The position numbers and the translations under genes were made by a program. A DNA stretch of 64,000 bases, taken from Serripes groenlandicus (Eukaryota > Mollusca > Bivalvia > Cardiida > Cardiidae). The notes beneath the pieces are model-generated. The model searched no databases. It had not been told where the DNA came from and was given only the letters and a program-made list of their open reading frames with translations. The stretch spans positions 132,001 through 196,000 of the forward strand of contig JASEVX010000094.1 in NCBI GenBank assembly GCA_031761405.1. Direction: 5' to 3'. This document shows, one piece after another, positions 36,580 to 48,494 of this stretch. The number at the start of each line of letters is the position of its first letter. Position 1 is the stretch's first letter.

Positions 36580-36793
36580 TCTAAAATGTTGGCCGTCAAA
36601 GAATCACCTTGGTTTGTGAGTTCAAATACAACTGCATTTCCATTTGACACATTCAACAGGTTTGAGCAGTTAGCAGGTTTGTATTGAAACCATAGAACGA
36701 AGCCCGATTTAGCGTTCGTTGTATTGACCGACAGCCTGGCCGCTGGAACCGACACTTCACCTTCATCAAGCTGGATATACTGAATATCTATAT
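36580..36793 (-). CDS. LamG/pentraxin-like module, first exon
   Basis: The exon follows the acceptor tcattttcag and ends at TTTTAGA|gtatgt. It is 214 bp, phase 1 in and phase 2 out. The translation has DIDIQYIQLDEGEVSVPAAR, GFVLWFQYKP and GNAVVFEL. The strand pattern, with a G-F-V-L-W-F-Q-Y core, suggests a concanavalin-like jelly roll as in LamG or pentraxin modules, with several N-x-S/T sites. Family assignment rests on fold-like pattern only. The module continues at 34831. Confidence 0.75.
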
Positions 36794-36999
36794 CTGAAAA
36801 TGATTTATCGTTTTGTTAGTTTAATCCTGTGACACATACAGGCGCTTTCTGATATGAACCTTTGAAAACATTGTTGGTAAAAGGATAAATTGCTTAAAAT
36901 TTCTATTTTTTCCACAAAGTTTTTCATATTGTTTTACAAAATGTTTTCAAAGTTGTCTGTTTACATCGTTGTATGTTGGAAAGGGTTAATTGGAATTTG

Positions 37000-37620
37000 A
37001 CTCCTTTTTTAACAGTTTTTCAGTCATTTCACAACAACGGACAGAACCCTTATGTGCGATCGCTGGTCCACTTCCCCTTTCCCACATACAACAAATATGC
37101 AGCAGATCATTTGGCAAAAGTATGGAAAACCTTGATAAATGAAAGTTTAATAATTGAATAGAGTTGAAAACATCGTGGCATAAGGAGAACTTGCTCGTTT
37201 TGAATCTCTTTAAGTTAACCTGTTATTATTGAATAGAGATGCAAACGTTGTGGCAAAGTGAGAAATTGCTATCACGAGCAGTTTCTCCTTTTGTCACAGT
37301 ATTTTAAAAAATGTCGCCTGCTGCAGCTTTGTCTGTAAGCGGCTGTAACTTCCAGAGTTGCACACATTGTAGTCCTTTAATTTTCTTAGTTATGGTAATT
37401 CTTAGGATCGGGTCAATTGGAGTTTGACTCCTGTTTCAACAGTTTTTCATTCATTTCACAGCAACGGACAACACTGTGGTACGATCCCTGGTCCACTTCT
37501 CCTATCCCACAAACAACAAACATGCAGCAGAAAAAATATAGAAAATCTTTAATAATTGAATAGAGTTGAAAACAATGTGGCAAAAGCAGAAATTGTTCGT
37601 TTTGAATCTCTTTAAGTTAG
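37000..37620. repeat. Direct duplication of about 200 bp, offset about 420
   Basis: TTTTTCAGTCATTTCACA...AACGGACA...GGTCCACTTC...CCCACA occurs at about 37000-37200 and again at about 37415-37620, each leading into a family A fragment. Confidence 0.75.
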
Positions 37621-38428
37621 CGCAAGAAATATACCGCGGACATATTTGAATACATATATGTAAAATTTAGGGTACTCTTTCTAATTGAAACCATAATTAT
37701 TGAAGAGAGATGTAAGCATTGCGATAAAACGAGAAATTGGTCATTCATGGAGATTCTCAATATTTTTGCATCAGTGTTTTCATCGTCCTCTATTACAGAT
37801 GTGCTATACGTGCGTCTGCAAGCGGGAACCTGTTATCCGAGGGTCTTCCAAGGAACATTCCTGTCAAATGAAACTGGGATCCGACAGAGCAGAATAATTT
37901 TAAAGATTGGTCATTTCTCCCTTTCTGATGCTGCAGCAAGCATAGTTCTCAATATAATTTAAATCTTTGAACAATTTCGGAAGAAGACCTACAAAGGACC
38001 ATTCCTGTGAGGTGTAGTTGAGATTCGTCCAGCAGTTTATGAGGAGAAATCGTTTAAACCTAAAAGTCAAAGGCGGACGACGAAGGACAATGACAGAGAT
38101 TGATTAGAATTGATCACCTTGAGGCTTTATCTCAGATGATCTAAAAATAGAATACTTTGATTTGATTATAGCTGATTATTAAGTTTCTGCGTCCTTTCCA
38201 AACAAGCAGATGTGTTTCGAATCATCTGCCTCTGCCATACAAGACGTTTGAAAACATTGTGGAAAAGGGAATCATTGCTCCTATCAGCTACTTTTGCTTT
38301 TGCCAGAATGTTCTGTTTCTAAATACTCTTTCACTTATGGAAATGTTCAATATATTTGCCTAGATGTTTTCAAAGTCGTCTGCTAAAGATGTGTTGCATG
38401 TGGGAAACAGGATATTATATATAGTTAC

Positions 38429-38590
38429 CTCTACATTGGTCAACAGAGCTTGCCCCTGGTAATAAAGTGGTTTGGGATCCCGGGCATGGTACACATGACA
38501 GAGCTGCTTCTAAATCAGTGTATGTACCTATGTCACACAGCGAACAGGGCGTGGTACCAAATTTGGAATAGGTTCCCACAGTACAGGCAG
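38429..38590 (-). CDS. GCC2/GCC3 (ephrin-receptor-like) repeat exon
   Basis: The exon follows the acceptor ctatctgtag and ends at TGTAGAG|gtaact. It has 54 codons and is phase 1-1. The translation contains CTVGTYSKFGTTPCSLCDIG, SCVPCPG and VDQC, a second ephrin-receptor-like repeat right after that at 42287. Part of this exon and its flanking intron has been copied into the upstream intron at 40150-40590, as damaged pieces in the same orientation. Confidence 0.88.
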
Positions 38591-38654
38591 CTACAGATAG
38601 ATTAGATTTACTCAACATATACAATATACAATAGCGTGTTAGACAATCCTGCCA

Positions 38655-40140
38655 ATTGAATTGGAGAGCTTTCTAATTCAATTGAAGATATCTCCAAATC
38701 AACTTAATTGAAGATATCTCCAAATCAACTTAATTGAAGATATCTCCAAATCAACTTAATTGAAGATATCTGCAAATCAATTAGAGATATCTTCAAATCA
38801 ATTGGAGAGCTCTGCAATTCAATTGGAGATATCTCCAAATCAATTATGGATATGTTTTATTTGGAAGAATTGGAGATTTATCACATAAATACCCTTATTT
38901 TCAAGTTGAGAACAAATCACGGATAAACGATATCCAACATGTGTGATATCAAATACACGTCATACACGCGACTACTGATGACGTCATCTTGACCTTTATC
39001 TTTATTATGTTTATTGTTAAGTTGTTAAATTTTACACATTGAAAAATGCAATAATACGTTATTTTGAATAAATAACGAGTCTTAATTGTTTAAAACATTG
39101 TTTGTTTTTTTCTTCTTATTCAAAAATGATGAGGACTACTTTTTTATGCGGTGAATCACAAGTTCTTATGAAGAATATGTTATTCGGTCTTTGTTTTGAT
39201 GTTGTCAATATTTTTTCATTAAAACACACTGTTTAGGTGATAAAAAGAATCCATCACTCGTTTTACTTTGGAGAAGATTTCTTAAATTCGTCTCGAAAAA
39301 GAGAGTTATTAACCTCGCCAAGAGGCTCTGTTAATAACCGTCTTTTTCTAGACTCATTTAAGAAATCTTGATCTCCAAAGAAAACTCATGATGGATCCTA
39401 TATATCTCCAATTTATTTGTTGCTCTCTCTAATTGAATTAAAGATATCTCCAATTGATTTGGAGAGCTCTCTAATTCAATTAGTGAGAGCAACAAATGAA
39501 TTGTTGATTTGGAGATATCTTCAATTGAATTAGAGAGGTCTTCAAATCAATTAGACAGCTCTCCAATTGAATTGATGATATCAGTAATTCAATTGGAGAG
39601 CTCTCTAAATATTTGAAGAGGGAACGCAAATCTACATAAACTAAAATATTTAGAGAGCTCTGCAATTCAATTGAAGAGCTCTCCAATTGAATTGATGATA
39701 TCATTAATTCAATTGAAGAGCTCTTCAATTGAATTGAAGAGCTCTCTAATTCAATTGAAGATATATCCAAATCAACTTAATTGAAGATATCTCCAAATCA
39801 ATTAGAGATATCTTCAAATCAATTGGAGAGCTCTGCAATTCAATTGGAGATATCTCCAAATCAATTATGGATATGTTTAATTTGGAAGAATTGGAGATAT
39901 CTCCAATTCATTTGTTGCTCTCTCTAATTGAATTAAAGATATCTCCAATTGATTTGGAGAGCTCTCTAATTCAATCAGTGAGAGCAACAAATGAAATGTT
40001 GATTTGTAGATATCTTCAATTGAATTAGAGAGGTTTTAAATCAATTAGAGAGCTCTCCAATTGAATTGATGATATCATTGAAGAGCTCTTTAAATATTTG
40101 AAGAGCTCTTCAAATATTTGAGTTTATGTAGATTCGGCGT
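38655..40140. repeat. Array of short self-complementary motifs
   Basis: 38655-38875 and 39405-40140 consist of mixed GAGAGCTCTC, AGATATCT and CAATTGAATT pieces, each its own reverse complement or nearly so. The middle (38890-39400) is a separate inverted-repeat element whose arms include AAGATTTCTTAAATTCGTCT and AAGAAATCTTGATCTCC. Confidence 0.85.
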
Positions 40141-40149
40141 TCCATAAAC

Positions 40150-40600
40150 TTGTGTTGATATATTTACTCAACATATAAAATATACAATATCGTGTTAGAC
40201 AATCCTGTCACCTTGTGTAGATAGATTTACTCAACATATAAAATATACAATAGCGTGTTAGACACTCCTGTCAACGTGTGTATAATATGATAAGATGGAA
40301 CAGAAGAACAGTCTGATCTGAACCTATACTGTAAAGCAATGCCAACTTGTACAGAGCAGCTTCTAAATCAGTCTATGTCACACAGCAAACAGGGCGTGGT
40401 ACCAAATCTGATAAGATGGAACAGAAGAACAGTCTGATCTGAACCTATACTGTAAAGCAATGCCAACTTGTACAGAGCAGCTTCTAAATCAGTCTATGTC
40501 ACACAGCAAACAGGGCGTGGTACCAAATCTGATAAGATGGAACAGAAGAACAGTCTGATCTGAACCTATACTGTAAAGCAATGCCAACTTGTACTTTTCC
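40150..40600. repeat. 121-bp tandem repeat containing pieces of the GCC2 exon at 38429-38590
   Basis: Units start at 40289, 40410 and 40531. Each complete unit includes AGCTTCTAAATCAGT and GGGCGTGGTACCAAAT from that exon (same strand sense), and 40150-40270 carries the exon's flanking intron ATTTACTCAACATATA...GTGTTAGACA twice. Confidence 0.85.
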
Positions 40601-40643
40601 TCATGGAATGGATGGAGAGTTTATTTATAAGTGTTCCCACGTG

Positions 40644-40937
40644 AGCCATTCCACGAGAAAACCCCATTCCACGAGAAAACCAACATTATGGACTCTGCGT
40701 AATGTATCGACCCAGATCAGCCTGTGCAGTCCGCGCAGACTAATCCGGACCGACACATTCAGTCTCGGGGGTGGGTGGGTGGGGGTAGAAGTATAGAGTA
40801 ATGCATCTGGAAACAGAAAATCCACAGGAGACGAAAAGTGTGTGTGCGGGTTAGCTTGCGCGGCATGCTTAGACTGATCCGGTCGGTACTTATCGCAGAG
40901 TCTACAAGGTTGGTTTTCTGATGGGACGGTTCATGTC
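40644..40937. mobile_element. Family B MITE with duplicated left end
   Basis: GAGCCATTCCACGAGAAAACC is followed at once by a second CATTCCACGAGAAAACC. The interior carries a GGGTGGGTGGGTGGGGG run, and the right end is GGTTTTCTGATGGGACGG. Confidence 0.8.
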
Positions 40938-41559
40938 TTACAGGCAGTCGAAATGATCGAAGTGGTGTAGAGTGCATCTCTATTCAGAGGTCCAGATACG
41001 GAGGGGTATCCAGCTCCTTTCCCCACAATATCTCTCTTATTAGTAAAGCAAACCCTGTGCTGTGGGTACTCAAAAGAATCGTCTCACTGAGACGATTCTT
41101 TTGAGTACTCACAACATAGGGTTTGAGGGTCAATTAAGGTTTTAGAATATGCCAAACGCTCCTTATCTACAGCTCTGTATATTGTTATTATAAAACATCA
41201 TCATGGCCATTATGAAGCTGGGCTATCGCATAATAGCTCGGAAAGCAATGTAAATTACATTACATGCACTTCAAGAAAACCCAATCACATGGCATGTGTT
41301 GCCAGTGCAAATTCAGAGCACTATGCGCGCTCCTGAGCAAAGCAAACAGAATTTGCAATGTACGCTGTTTAGCCCGAAAAGCTTTCTAGAAGTCAGAGAC
41401 CTAAACTAACATTTATTCTAGTGTTATATCAGGTCCATGTAGAAGCTTATTACACACAGGTGTGCACCTTGACCAGACAGTATCGATGGCCCACAAAGAT
41501 CATTATCAACGATTGTCATGAATACGGCTCAGTTATAGTGATTTTACCTCAACAAGATT

Positions 41560-41592
41560 ATTTGATTGATTGATTGAGTAAATGAATGAATG

Positions 41593-41623
<31 letters not shown>

Positions 41624-41632
41624 AAATGAATG

Positions 41633-41667
<35 letters not shown>

Positions 41668-41822
41668 GAATGAATGAATGAATGAATGTATGTATGTATG
41701 TATGTATGTATGTATGTATGTATGTATGTATGTATGTATGTATGTATGTATGTATGTATGTATGTATGTATGTATGTATGTACTGTATGTATGTATGTAA
41801 TGATTGATTGATTGAATGGATG

Positions 41823-41856
<34 letters not shown>

Positions 41857-41860
41857 GATG
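41560..41860. repeat. (TGAT)n / (TGAA)n / (TGTA)n microsatellite
   Basis: Blocks of TGAT at both ends with about 120 bp of TGTA in the middle. It is probably expanded from the tail of the SINE that follows. Confidence 0.95.
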
Positions 41861-42118
41861 TAATCACTTTTCTACGGTATTACAGATATACTGTGGTGGC
41901 CAGTTCAATTAACATTTGTTTCCTGGTTTTCTAGCGCCATTACTCCTCCACACAACATTCTTCACACAGGCTGCAACTGGCTACCTTCCCACATAGACTG
42001 TTTAGCCCATTAGTGGAAGACGAATGAATGACTTTTGTCAATCATCAGCAAGACTGAATGGCCGAGCCGAGATTTAAACGCAAGACTCCTGGATCGATAG
42101 CCCTCGTTGTTACCAACT
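41861..42118 (-). mobile_element. Family D SINE, minus orientation
   Basis: The tail is the microsatellite at 41560-41860, then the body (reverse of the family D consensus) and a decayed tRNA-like head near 42060-42115. It ends just before the GCC2 exon donor at 42126. Confidence 0.7.
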
Positions 42119-42125
42119 GACATAC

Positions 42126-42287
42126 CTTGACAATCAGTGTCAGCATTGGCACCATCCTCACGTGTCGTGGTCCCTGCTGGGCATGATACACAAGTTGTAT
42201 TACCAGAAGTTGGTTGATACGTTCCTTTCTCACATTTAGAACAACTATCAGTGACCAAATTGTGATAGTATCCTTCTTTGCAAATAA
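42126..42287 (-). CDS. GCC2/GCC3 (ephrin-receptor-like) repeat exon
   Basis: The exon follows the acceptor tttttttcag and ends at TGTCAAG|gtatgt. It has 54 codons and is phase 1-1. The translation VICKEGYYHNLVTDSCSKC leads into EKGTYQPTSGNTTCVSCPAG and ends ADTDC. The C-x-x-C-x-x-G-x-Y ... C-x-x-C-P-x-G pattern is the GCC2/GCC3 ephrin-receptor-like cysteine repeat of extracellular mosaic proteins. The next exon is a second repeat of exactly the same length (162 bp), so the two probably arose by exon duplication. Confidence 0.88.
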
Positions 42288-42540
42288 CTGAAAAAAAAAG
42301 TAACATACCAATACATAATTCCAAGTACTATAGTATAGTTACCTCCCTTGTTTGGCATTTTGATTTTCATTTATGATAAACATTAATTGAATATATATAC
42401 GTATAAACCCTTTCCCGCATACGACACATTTGCGGCAGGTGACTTTGAAACATCTAGGCAAAAATATGGAAACTCTCTATAAATTTAAGAATTAATATTG
42501 AATAGAGTTAAACACATTGAGAAAAGGATTTAAACAATAT

Positions 42541-42757
42541 GTGAGCCGTTCCATGAGAACAACAACATTATGGACTCTGCGTAAAGTGCTAATCCGGGCC
42601 GGCATATTCCGTATCAGGGGTATAGTGGTATAGAGTAATGATTCCTGAGACAAAAAAGTCCACAGGAGGCGAAAAGTGTCTGCCTGGATTAGCCAGCGCG
42701 GTATGCTTAGGCTGATCCAGGTCGATGCTTTACGCAGAGTCCACAATGTTGGAAACA
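42541..42757. mobile_element. Family B MITE, internally deleted
   Basis: GAGCCGTTCCATGAGAACAA at the left; the shared CCACAGGAGGCGAAAAGTGT block and ACGCAGAGTCCACAATGTTG at the right. It lacks the first AGGCTGATC core. Confidence 0.75.
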
Positions 42758-42929
42758 TGCCCATTAATGAACTATTTCTCCTCAAGATGTTTGCTGCATA
42801 TTGGCTGTGTGTGGACAATGGTTAAAGTGTGAATAAGAACTTTTTAAAGCTATTCCCACATACAACACATATGCAGCAGATGACTTTCCGAAAATCCAAG
42901 CAAACACATGGAAAACTTTTATAAATTAA

Positions 42930-43309
42930 AGCGACTGAAATTCAGATGGCACGGAAAAAAAAATAAAAATAAAAAAACAAACTCGAATTCGCCCTAAATG
43001 TTATTCTTTATGTTATCCAAGTAAAACCAGGGTAGAAAATGTATCGTTTGTTATCAATAAAGTGAACTTGAGTCGTTTTCAATTGTCCCGATGAAGGGGT
43101 TTCCTATTTAAAAATACTTACCCCGTTACTGACAGGGTAGAATTTGCGATGGAAAAAGTATCGAAAACAAGAAAATCTCACCGATTATAGGGGTATGTAA
43201 TATGTCAGTTATCATATTTTAATGCCCCAAATACAAAAATAACACTTATTTTCTTAAAATTGGATTTTTTTTTTTTTTTCGACAGTTGGGTATCTGGAGT
43301 TCAGTCGCT
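42930..43309. mobile_element. Family E MITE, second copy, inverted relative to 35135
   Basis: TTAA at 42926-42929 and 43310-43313, with termini AGCGACT and AGTCGCT. It also sits inside a family A element (GAAAACTTTTATAAAT left, TATAGTTGAAAACCTTG right). Confidence 0.85.
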
Positions 43310-43648
43310 TTAAAGCATAACTATTGATATAGTTGAAAACCTTGTGATAAAGCGGAAAATTGCTCATTATGAGTAATTTCTCCTTTTGCCACAATGTTTG
43401 CAAAAGACGTTTGCTGCAGATATGTTAAAATGCGTCTGCAGATGGGAAAAGGGTAGGACATAAGTTAAAGACTGGTTTTGTTTCCTTTCAAAATTTCTGG
43501 GTAAACATGATGTTATATATATATGTCAAATAATGAAGAAAACTAATTGGGCTACAAACAATCAGGCCACAAGGTCTGTTTGGTCCAACTAGTATGCATC
43601 TAAGACTAAATCACATTCCCTGTTCCTTGTTCTGAGTAAACATGGTGT

Positions 43649-43919
43649 TATATATGAGCCATTCTACGAGAAAACCAACATTATTGGATCTGCGTAATGT
43701 ATCGTCCCAGATCAGCATGCACAGTCCGCACAGGCTAATCCGGGCCGACACATTCCGTCTCAGGTGGATAGAGGTGTAAAGTTATGATTCCAGAAACAGA
43801 AAATCCACAGAAGGCGAAAAGTGTCTGTCCGGGTTAGCCTGCGCGGCATGCTTAGGCTGATCCGGGTCGATACTTTACGCAGAGTCAATAATGTTGGTTT
43901 TATCGTGGAACGGCTCATA
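43649..43919. mobile_element. Family B MITE, well preserved
   Basis: ATGAGCCATTCTACGAGAAA at the left and TTTTATCGTGGAACGGCTCA at the right form the terminal inverted repeat, with TATAT on both sides. Confidence 0.85.
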
Positions 43920-44730
43920 TATATGTCAAATATTGAAGGTAAATTAGCATTAAACTAATTGGGCTACAAACAATCAGTCCACAAAAAGTGTTTTTTTGTT
44001 GTCAAAATAATATGCAACTAGGACTAAATTACATGTAGACGGACAGTGAAGGCTTTGATAAGACTAGTCCATTAAGTCTTAACCCTTTCCCACATAGAAC
44101 AAATATGCAGCAGACTTCTTTGAAAAACACTTCGGAAAAGCCCCAGTGAAAACCTCCAAAGATGTGAGTTTATTGACTGAATACATTCAGAATCATTGTA
44201 GATGCGTCCAAATGTGTCTGTAGGTCGGGGAAAGGTTCAATCACTTCCCATATACCACAGATCTGCAGCAGACGACATTGAAAATAAACCCGATTGTTGT
44301 TTTTTTGGAATCTCCCTTTTAAATGAAAGTACAACAATTTGCATAGAGCTGAAAACATCGTGACAAAAGGAGAAATTGCTCGTTTTGAGCAATGTTCTCT
44401 TTTGTCACGATGTTTTCCAAATGCCGTCTACTGGTGAGGCGTCAGAAAGCGTCTTTATGAGGGAAAGCCTTAGACATGGCTCAAGTATCTATTAGTAATA
44501 CGTTCCAACAATATACAATAAATCTGCAGCAGATGACTTTTAATACAAACACCTCAGCACGAATATAGACACTCTTTAAGAACTATTAGTGAATAATATT
44601 AAAAAAGACTGGCAACAAAATTAAATTTTCCATTTGCAACAATGTTTTCAAAAAGTTGTATGTGGAAAAGGGATACATGCAATCCGAAACAGGATGTGTT
44701 TGGATGGGCAATTGTTGATGGACGACTCAC

Positions 44731-45004
44731 CGCAACCGCCATAGCGTATGTCAAAAACAGATCCGTTTTCACAGCCACTAGTCATCAAAGACACGTCAAC
44801 ATACTCATGTGGGTACTCTAGACCGTTAACCGACAGGCCAGTCGTATCTCCCTCCAGGATTACTAACATATTACTTCTGGATATTAAATCATCTACATAC
44901 TCCTCGTTCGGTGGAACTACTTGGGCTTGGACAACAAACCCATCTTGAGCTACCTCTCGTTTCCGTCTATCTTGACCTGTTTGGTCTTGTGAGCCACAAG
45001 TAAT
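44731..45004 (-). CDS. Domain X, second-half exon with RRKR site
   Basis: The exon follows the acceptor tattgcag and ends before gtgagt. It is 274 bp, phase 0 in and phase 1 out. The translation begins ITCGSQDQTGQDRRKREVAQ, with a basic RRKR site that looks like a furin-type proprotein convertase site. It continues with a beta-rich stretch including LVILEGDTTGLSVNGLEYP and ends CENGSVFDIRYGGC. The GCC2 exon follows. Order and residues parallel the pair at 22561 and 21763, where RKRR occupies the same position. No function is assigned; cleavage would give a heterodimer held by disulfides or non-covalent contacts (inference). Confidence 0.8.
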
Positions 45005-45138
45005 CTGCAATAATTTTTAAAACCTTTTTAAACCATTTCTTCCACAGTCATGCAGAAACATTTTCACAAGACAACTTGTGAAAACATTGTGACAGAAGAA
45101 GAACTTACTTATTTTGTCATAATGTTTTAGTGTAGATA

Positions 45139-45372
45139 TGTGCCGTCCCGAGAGAAAACCAAGATAATGGCTTCTGCGTAATGTATCGATCCAGATCAGC
45201 CTGCGCAGTCCGCGCAGACTGATGCGGACCGACACATTCCGTTTCAGGGGGATAGAGGTATAGAGTAATGATTCCTGAAACAGAAAACCCATAGGAGGCG
45301 AACAGTGTCTATTCGGGTTATCCAGTGCGCCATGCTTAGGCTGATCCGGGTCGATACTTTACGGAGAGTCAA
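45139..45372. mobile_element. Family B MITE, right end lost to a satellite
   Basis: GTGCCGTCCCGAGAGAAAAC at the left. The right side reaches TTTACGGAGAGTCAAC and then passes directly into the array at 45373. Confidence 0.75.
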
Positions 45373-46372
45373 CGAGAGTTCATTCATGAACATATAGGAA
45401 AGCTGCAGGGTCAACGTGTATACGAGAGTTCATTCATGAACATGTAGGAAAGCCGCAGTGTCAACGTGTACGAGAGTTAATTCATGCACATGTAGGAAAG
45501 CTGCAGGGTCAACGTGTATACGAGAGTTCATTCATGAACATGTAGGAAAGCTGCAGGGTCAACGTGTATACGAAAGTTCATTCATGAACATGCAGGAAAG
45601 CTGCAGGGTCAACGTGTAAACGATAGTTCATTCATGAACATGCAGGAAAGCTGCAGGGTCAACGTGACTACGCGAGTTAATTCATGAACATGTAGGAAAG
45701 CTGCAAGGTCAACGTGTATACGAGAGTTCATTCATGAACTTGAGGAAAGCTGCAGGGTCAACGTGTACGACAGTTCATTCATGAACATGTAAAAAAGCTG
45801 CAGGGTCAACGTGTTTACACTAGTTAATTCATGAACATGCACGAAAGCTGCAGGGTCAACGTGTATACGAGAGTTAATTCATGAACATATAGGAAAGCTG
45901 CAGGGTCAACGTGACTACGCGAGTTAATTCATGAACATGTAGGAAAGCTGCAGGGTCAACGAGTATACGAGAGTTCATTCATGAACATGAAGGAAAGCTG
46001 CAGGGTCAACGTGTACGAGAGTTCATTCATGAACATGTAAGAAAGCTGCAGGGTCAACGTGTATACGAGAGTTCATTCATGAACATGCAGGAAAGCTGCA
46101 GGGTCAACGTGACTACGAGAGTACATTCATGAACATGTAGGAAAGCTGCAGGGTCAACGTGTACGAGAGTTAATTCATAAATATGTAGGAAAGCTGCAGA
46201 GTCAACGTGTACATGAACATGTAGAAAAGCTGCAGGGTCAACGTGTACATGAACATGTAGGAAAGCTGCAGGGTCAATGGGTATACGAGAGTTCATTCAT
46301 GAACATGTAGGACAGCTGCAGGGTCAACGTGTATACGAGAGTTAATTCATGAACATGTAGGAAATATATCAG
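45373..46372. repeat. About 50-bp satellite, about 20 units
   Basis: Unit GAGAGTTCATTCATGAACAT, then GTAGGAAAGCTGCAGGGTCA, ACGTGTATAC, with length variants. GTTCATTCATGAAC is palindromic. Confidence 0.92.
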
Positions 46373-46888
46373 GGACACTTTATTACCTGAATATGTTTAC
46401 AAAAAACGAGTCCCCAATGGAATTACTTTTTGAACTCATTCGCGGGGAAGGCGGGTGGATTTGTGTGAACTTGTGTGATTAGACGAGACAAAAAGAGTGC
46501 ATTGTTCTCAAATTCTGGCGCGATGTTCAGCTCGGTTGTGGCCGAATGTTGCATTTTCGAAAACAGGCCTGCTATGAGCTACGGATTGCTTTGCGACCCT
46601 GCAGTTTCCAAGAATACAAAACAATACTCTATTTCTACATATAGATGCTTTCTGACGCCATTATAGCAGACGACCTTTGTCACATTGGTTTCAACATTAT
46701 TGCAAAAGTTTTCATTCATTTATAGAGAGTTTCTGTATTTTGTATCAAACGTTTTCGAAGTCGTCTGCTACATATTTGTTTTAGGTCTTCTGTATGACCT
46801 GGCCGGGGATCAAATCCGCAACCACAGGTACCCGAGGCGGATGCTCTATCACTACACCACCACCGAGAGGGTAGCCAAAACAACTTAC

Positions 46889-47049
46889 TTTCACATCAGT
46901 TAGGGAACACTCATTAGTCCCACACCCTAAAGTATTGTTATATTTGGATATAAAACTCTTCTTTATATCCTCCCTGTCTTCAGTACAGGACCCATTGTAG
47001 TACAGATAGGATATCTTTATAAGATAAAACCTCAAGCTCCCCGTCATCT
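46889..47049 (-). CDS. Domain X, first-half exon (left-arm copy)
   Basis: This is the inverted copy of 63344-63504, with the same splice sites. It enters in phase 1 after the sushi exon at 48495 and leaves in phase 0 into the exon at 45004. It encodes the stretch around YLYYNGSCTED and GCGTNECSLTDVK. The intron just upstream holds four truncated copies of its own 5' end. Confidence 0.75.
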
Positions 47050-47412
47050 CTGTAACAAAGAAAACATAACATCAGTATAACCATTGTATTACAGATAGGA
47101 TATCTCTATATGATAAAACCTCAACTACCCGTCATCTCTGTAACAATGAAAACATAACATCAGTATAACCATTGTAGTACAGATAGGATATCTCTATATG
47201 ATAAACCCTCAACCTACCCGTCATCTCTGTAACAAAGAAAACATAACATCAGTATAACCATTGTAGTACAGATAAGATAGATTTATCAGGGAAAAAAATC
47301 AAGCTACCCGTCATCTCTGTAACAAAGAAATAACAATTGTAATACGAATATGATAGCTTTATCAGAAAAAACCTACCCGTCATCTCTGTAACAAAGAAAT
47401 CATAACACCAGT
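47050..47412 (-). repeat. Four truncated copies of the domain X exon start (left arm)
   Basis: These are the inverted counterparts of 62990-63343: each has the TTTGTTACAG acceptor and the first bases AGATGACGGGTAG of the exon at 47049. Confidence 0.85.
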
Positions 47413-47651
47413 ATAACCAGTTATTACTGGTAATATAGTTGTGTCGCATAATCCCTACAACTGATCTTCATTCTTGCTAAAAAATATCCCCAAAACTATG
47501 AAAGATCTCTGTTTGTGGAAGTATAACTGTTGAATAAGTTGAAAACATTGTAACTAAAAGAGATTGGAAAGTTACATTTGTCATTTTCAATTAAAATGCC
47601 CATTTTCACTCAACCTATTCTTGCTGTGTTTCATTTCTGTTATACTAGATC

Positions 47652-47883
47652 ATTTATTTATTTATTTTATTGGGGTTTTACGCCGCTTTCAACATTATTT
47701 CAGTTTCATCACGGCGACAGTTCACTTAATCAAGGTCCCTGGGTAAACAAACCAGTACTAGGCTAGAACATGTGCCTTGCCCAAGAACACTCCACCATGA
47801 CCTTTGTGCCGCGACTGGGGATCGAATCCGGGACACCCGGTTTTAAATCCCCGACGCTAGCCACTCGACCACGGCGGATTCCC
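47652..47883 (-). mobile_element. Full-length tRNA-derived SINE (left arm)
   Basis: 232 bp between two copies of ATACTAGATC (47642-47651, 47884-47893). It is the reverse copy of 62508-62739. Confidence 0.9.
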
Positions 47884-48038
47884 ATACTAGATCAACCGCT
47901 CCTGGGACATTTGTCATCTCCATTGATAACACAACTGAACAAAAAACATAAACTGCTCTTCATGAGCAATTTCTTATATAAAGCGAATTGTCTGCTGCTG
48001 AGGCCTCAAAAATGTTTCTTCTTGTGGGAAATGGAATT

Positions 48039-48288
48039 ATATGAGCAGTCCCGCGAGAAAACCAACATTGTGGACTCTGCGTAAAGTATCGACCTGGATC
48101 AGCCAAAGCATGCCCCGCAGGCTTACCCGGACAGACACGTTTCTTCTCCTCTGGTTTTTCTGTTTCAGGCATCATTACTCTATACCTCTATCTCCCTGAG
48201 ACGGAAAGTGATGGTCGGATCAGTCTGCACGGACTACGCAGGCTGATCTTGGTCGATACATTACGTAGAGGCTATAATGTTGGTTTTC
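48039..48288. mobile_element. Family B MITE (left arm)
   Basis: ATGAGCAGTCCCGCGAGAAAA at the left and ATAATGTTGGTTTTC at the right, next to a truncated SINE (48290-48457). It is mirrored at 62104-62353. Confidence 0.8.
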
Positions 48289-48494
48289 AAAATTCAACAT
48301 TATTTCAGTTATATCACGGCGACAGTTCACTTATTCATTATCACTGGATAAACAAACCAGTACTAGGCTAGAAAATGTGCCTTGCCCAACCATGACCGTC
48401 GTGCAACGACTATGGATCGAACCCGGGATGCCCGGTTTCAAATCCTCGACGCTAACCTGAAAATACGTTTGCAAATGAGAAGATGTCATAGTAC

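Noticed and set aside
47564..48175. Open frames of 60 to 104 codons such as those around PRLGIESGTPGF
   Set aside because: Translations of the SINE body and family B MITE, repeated wherever these elements occur.
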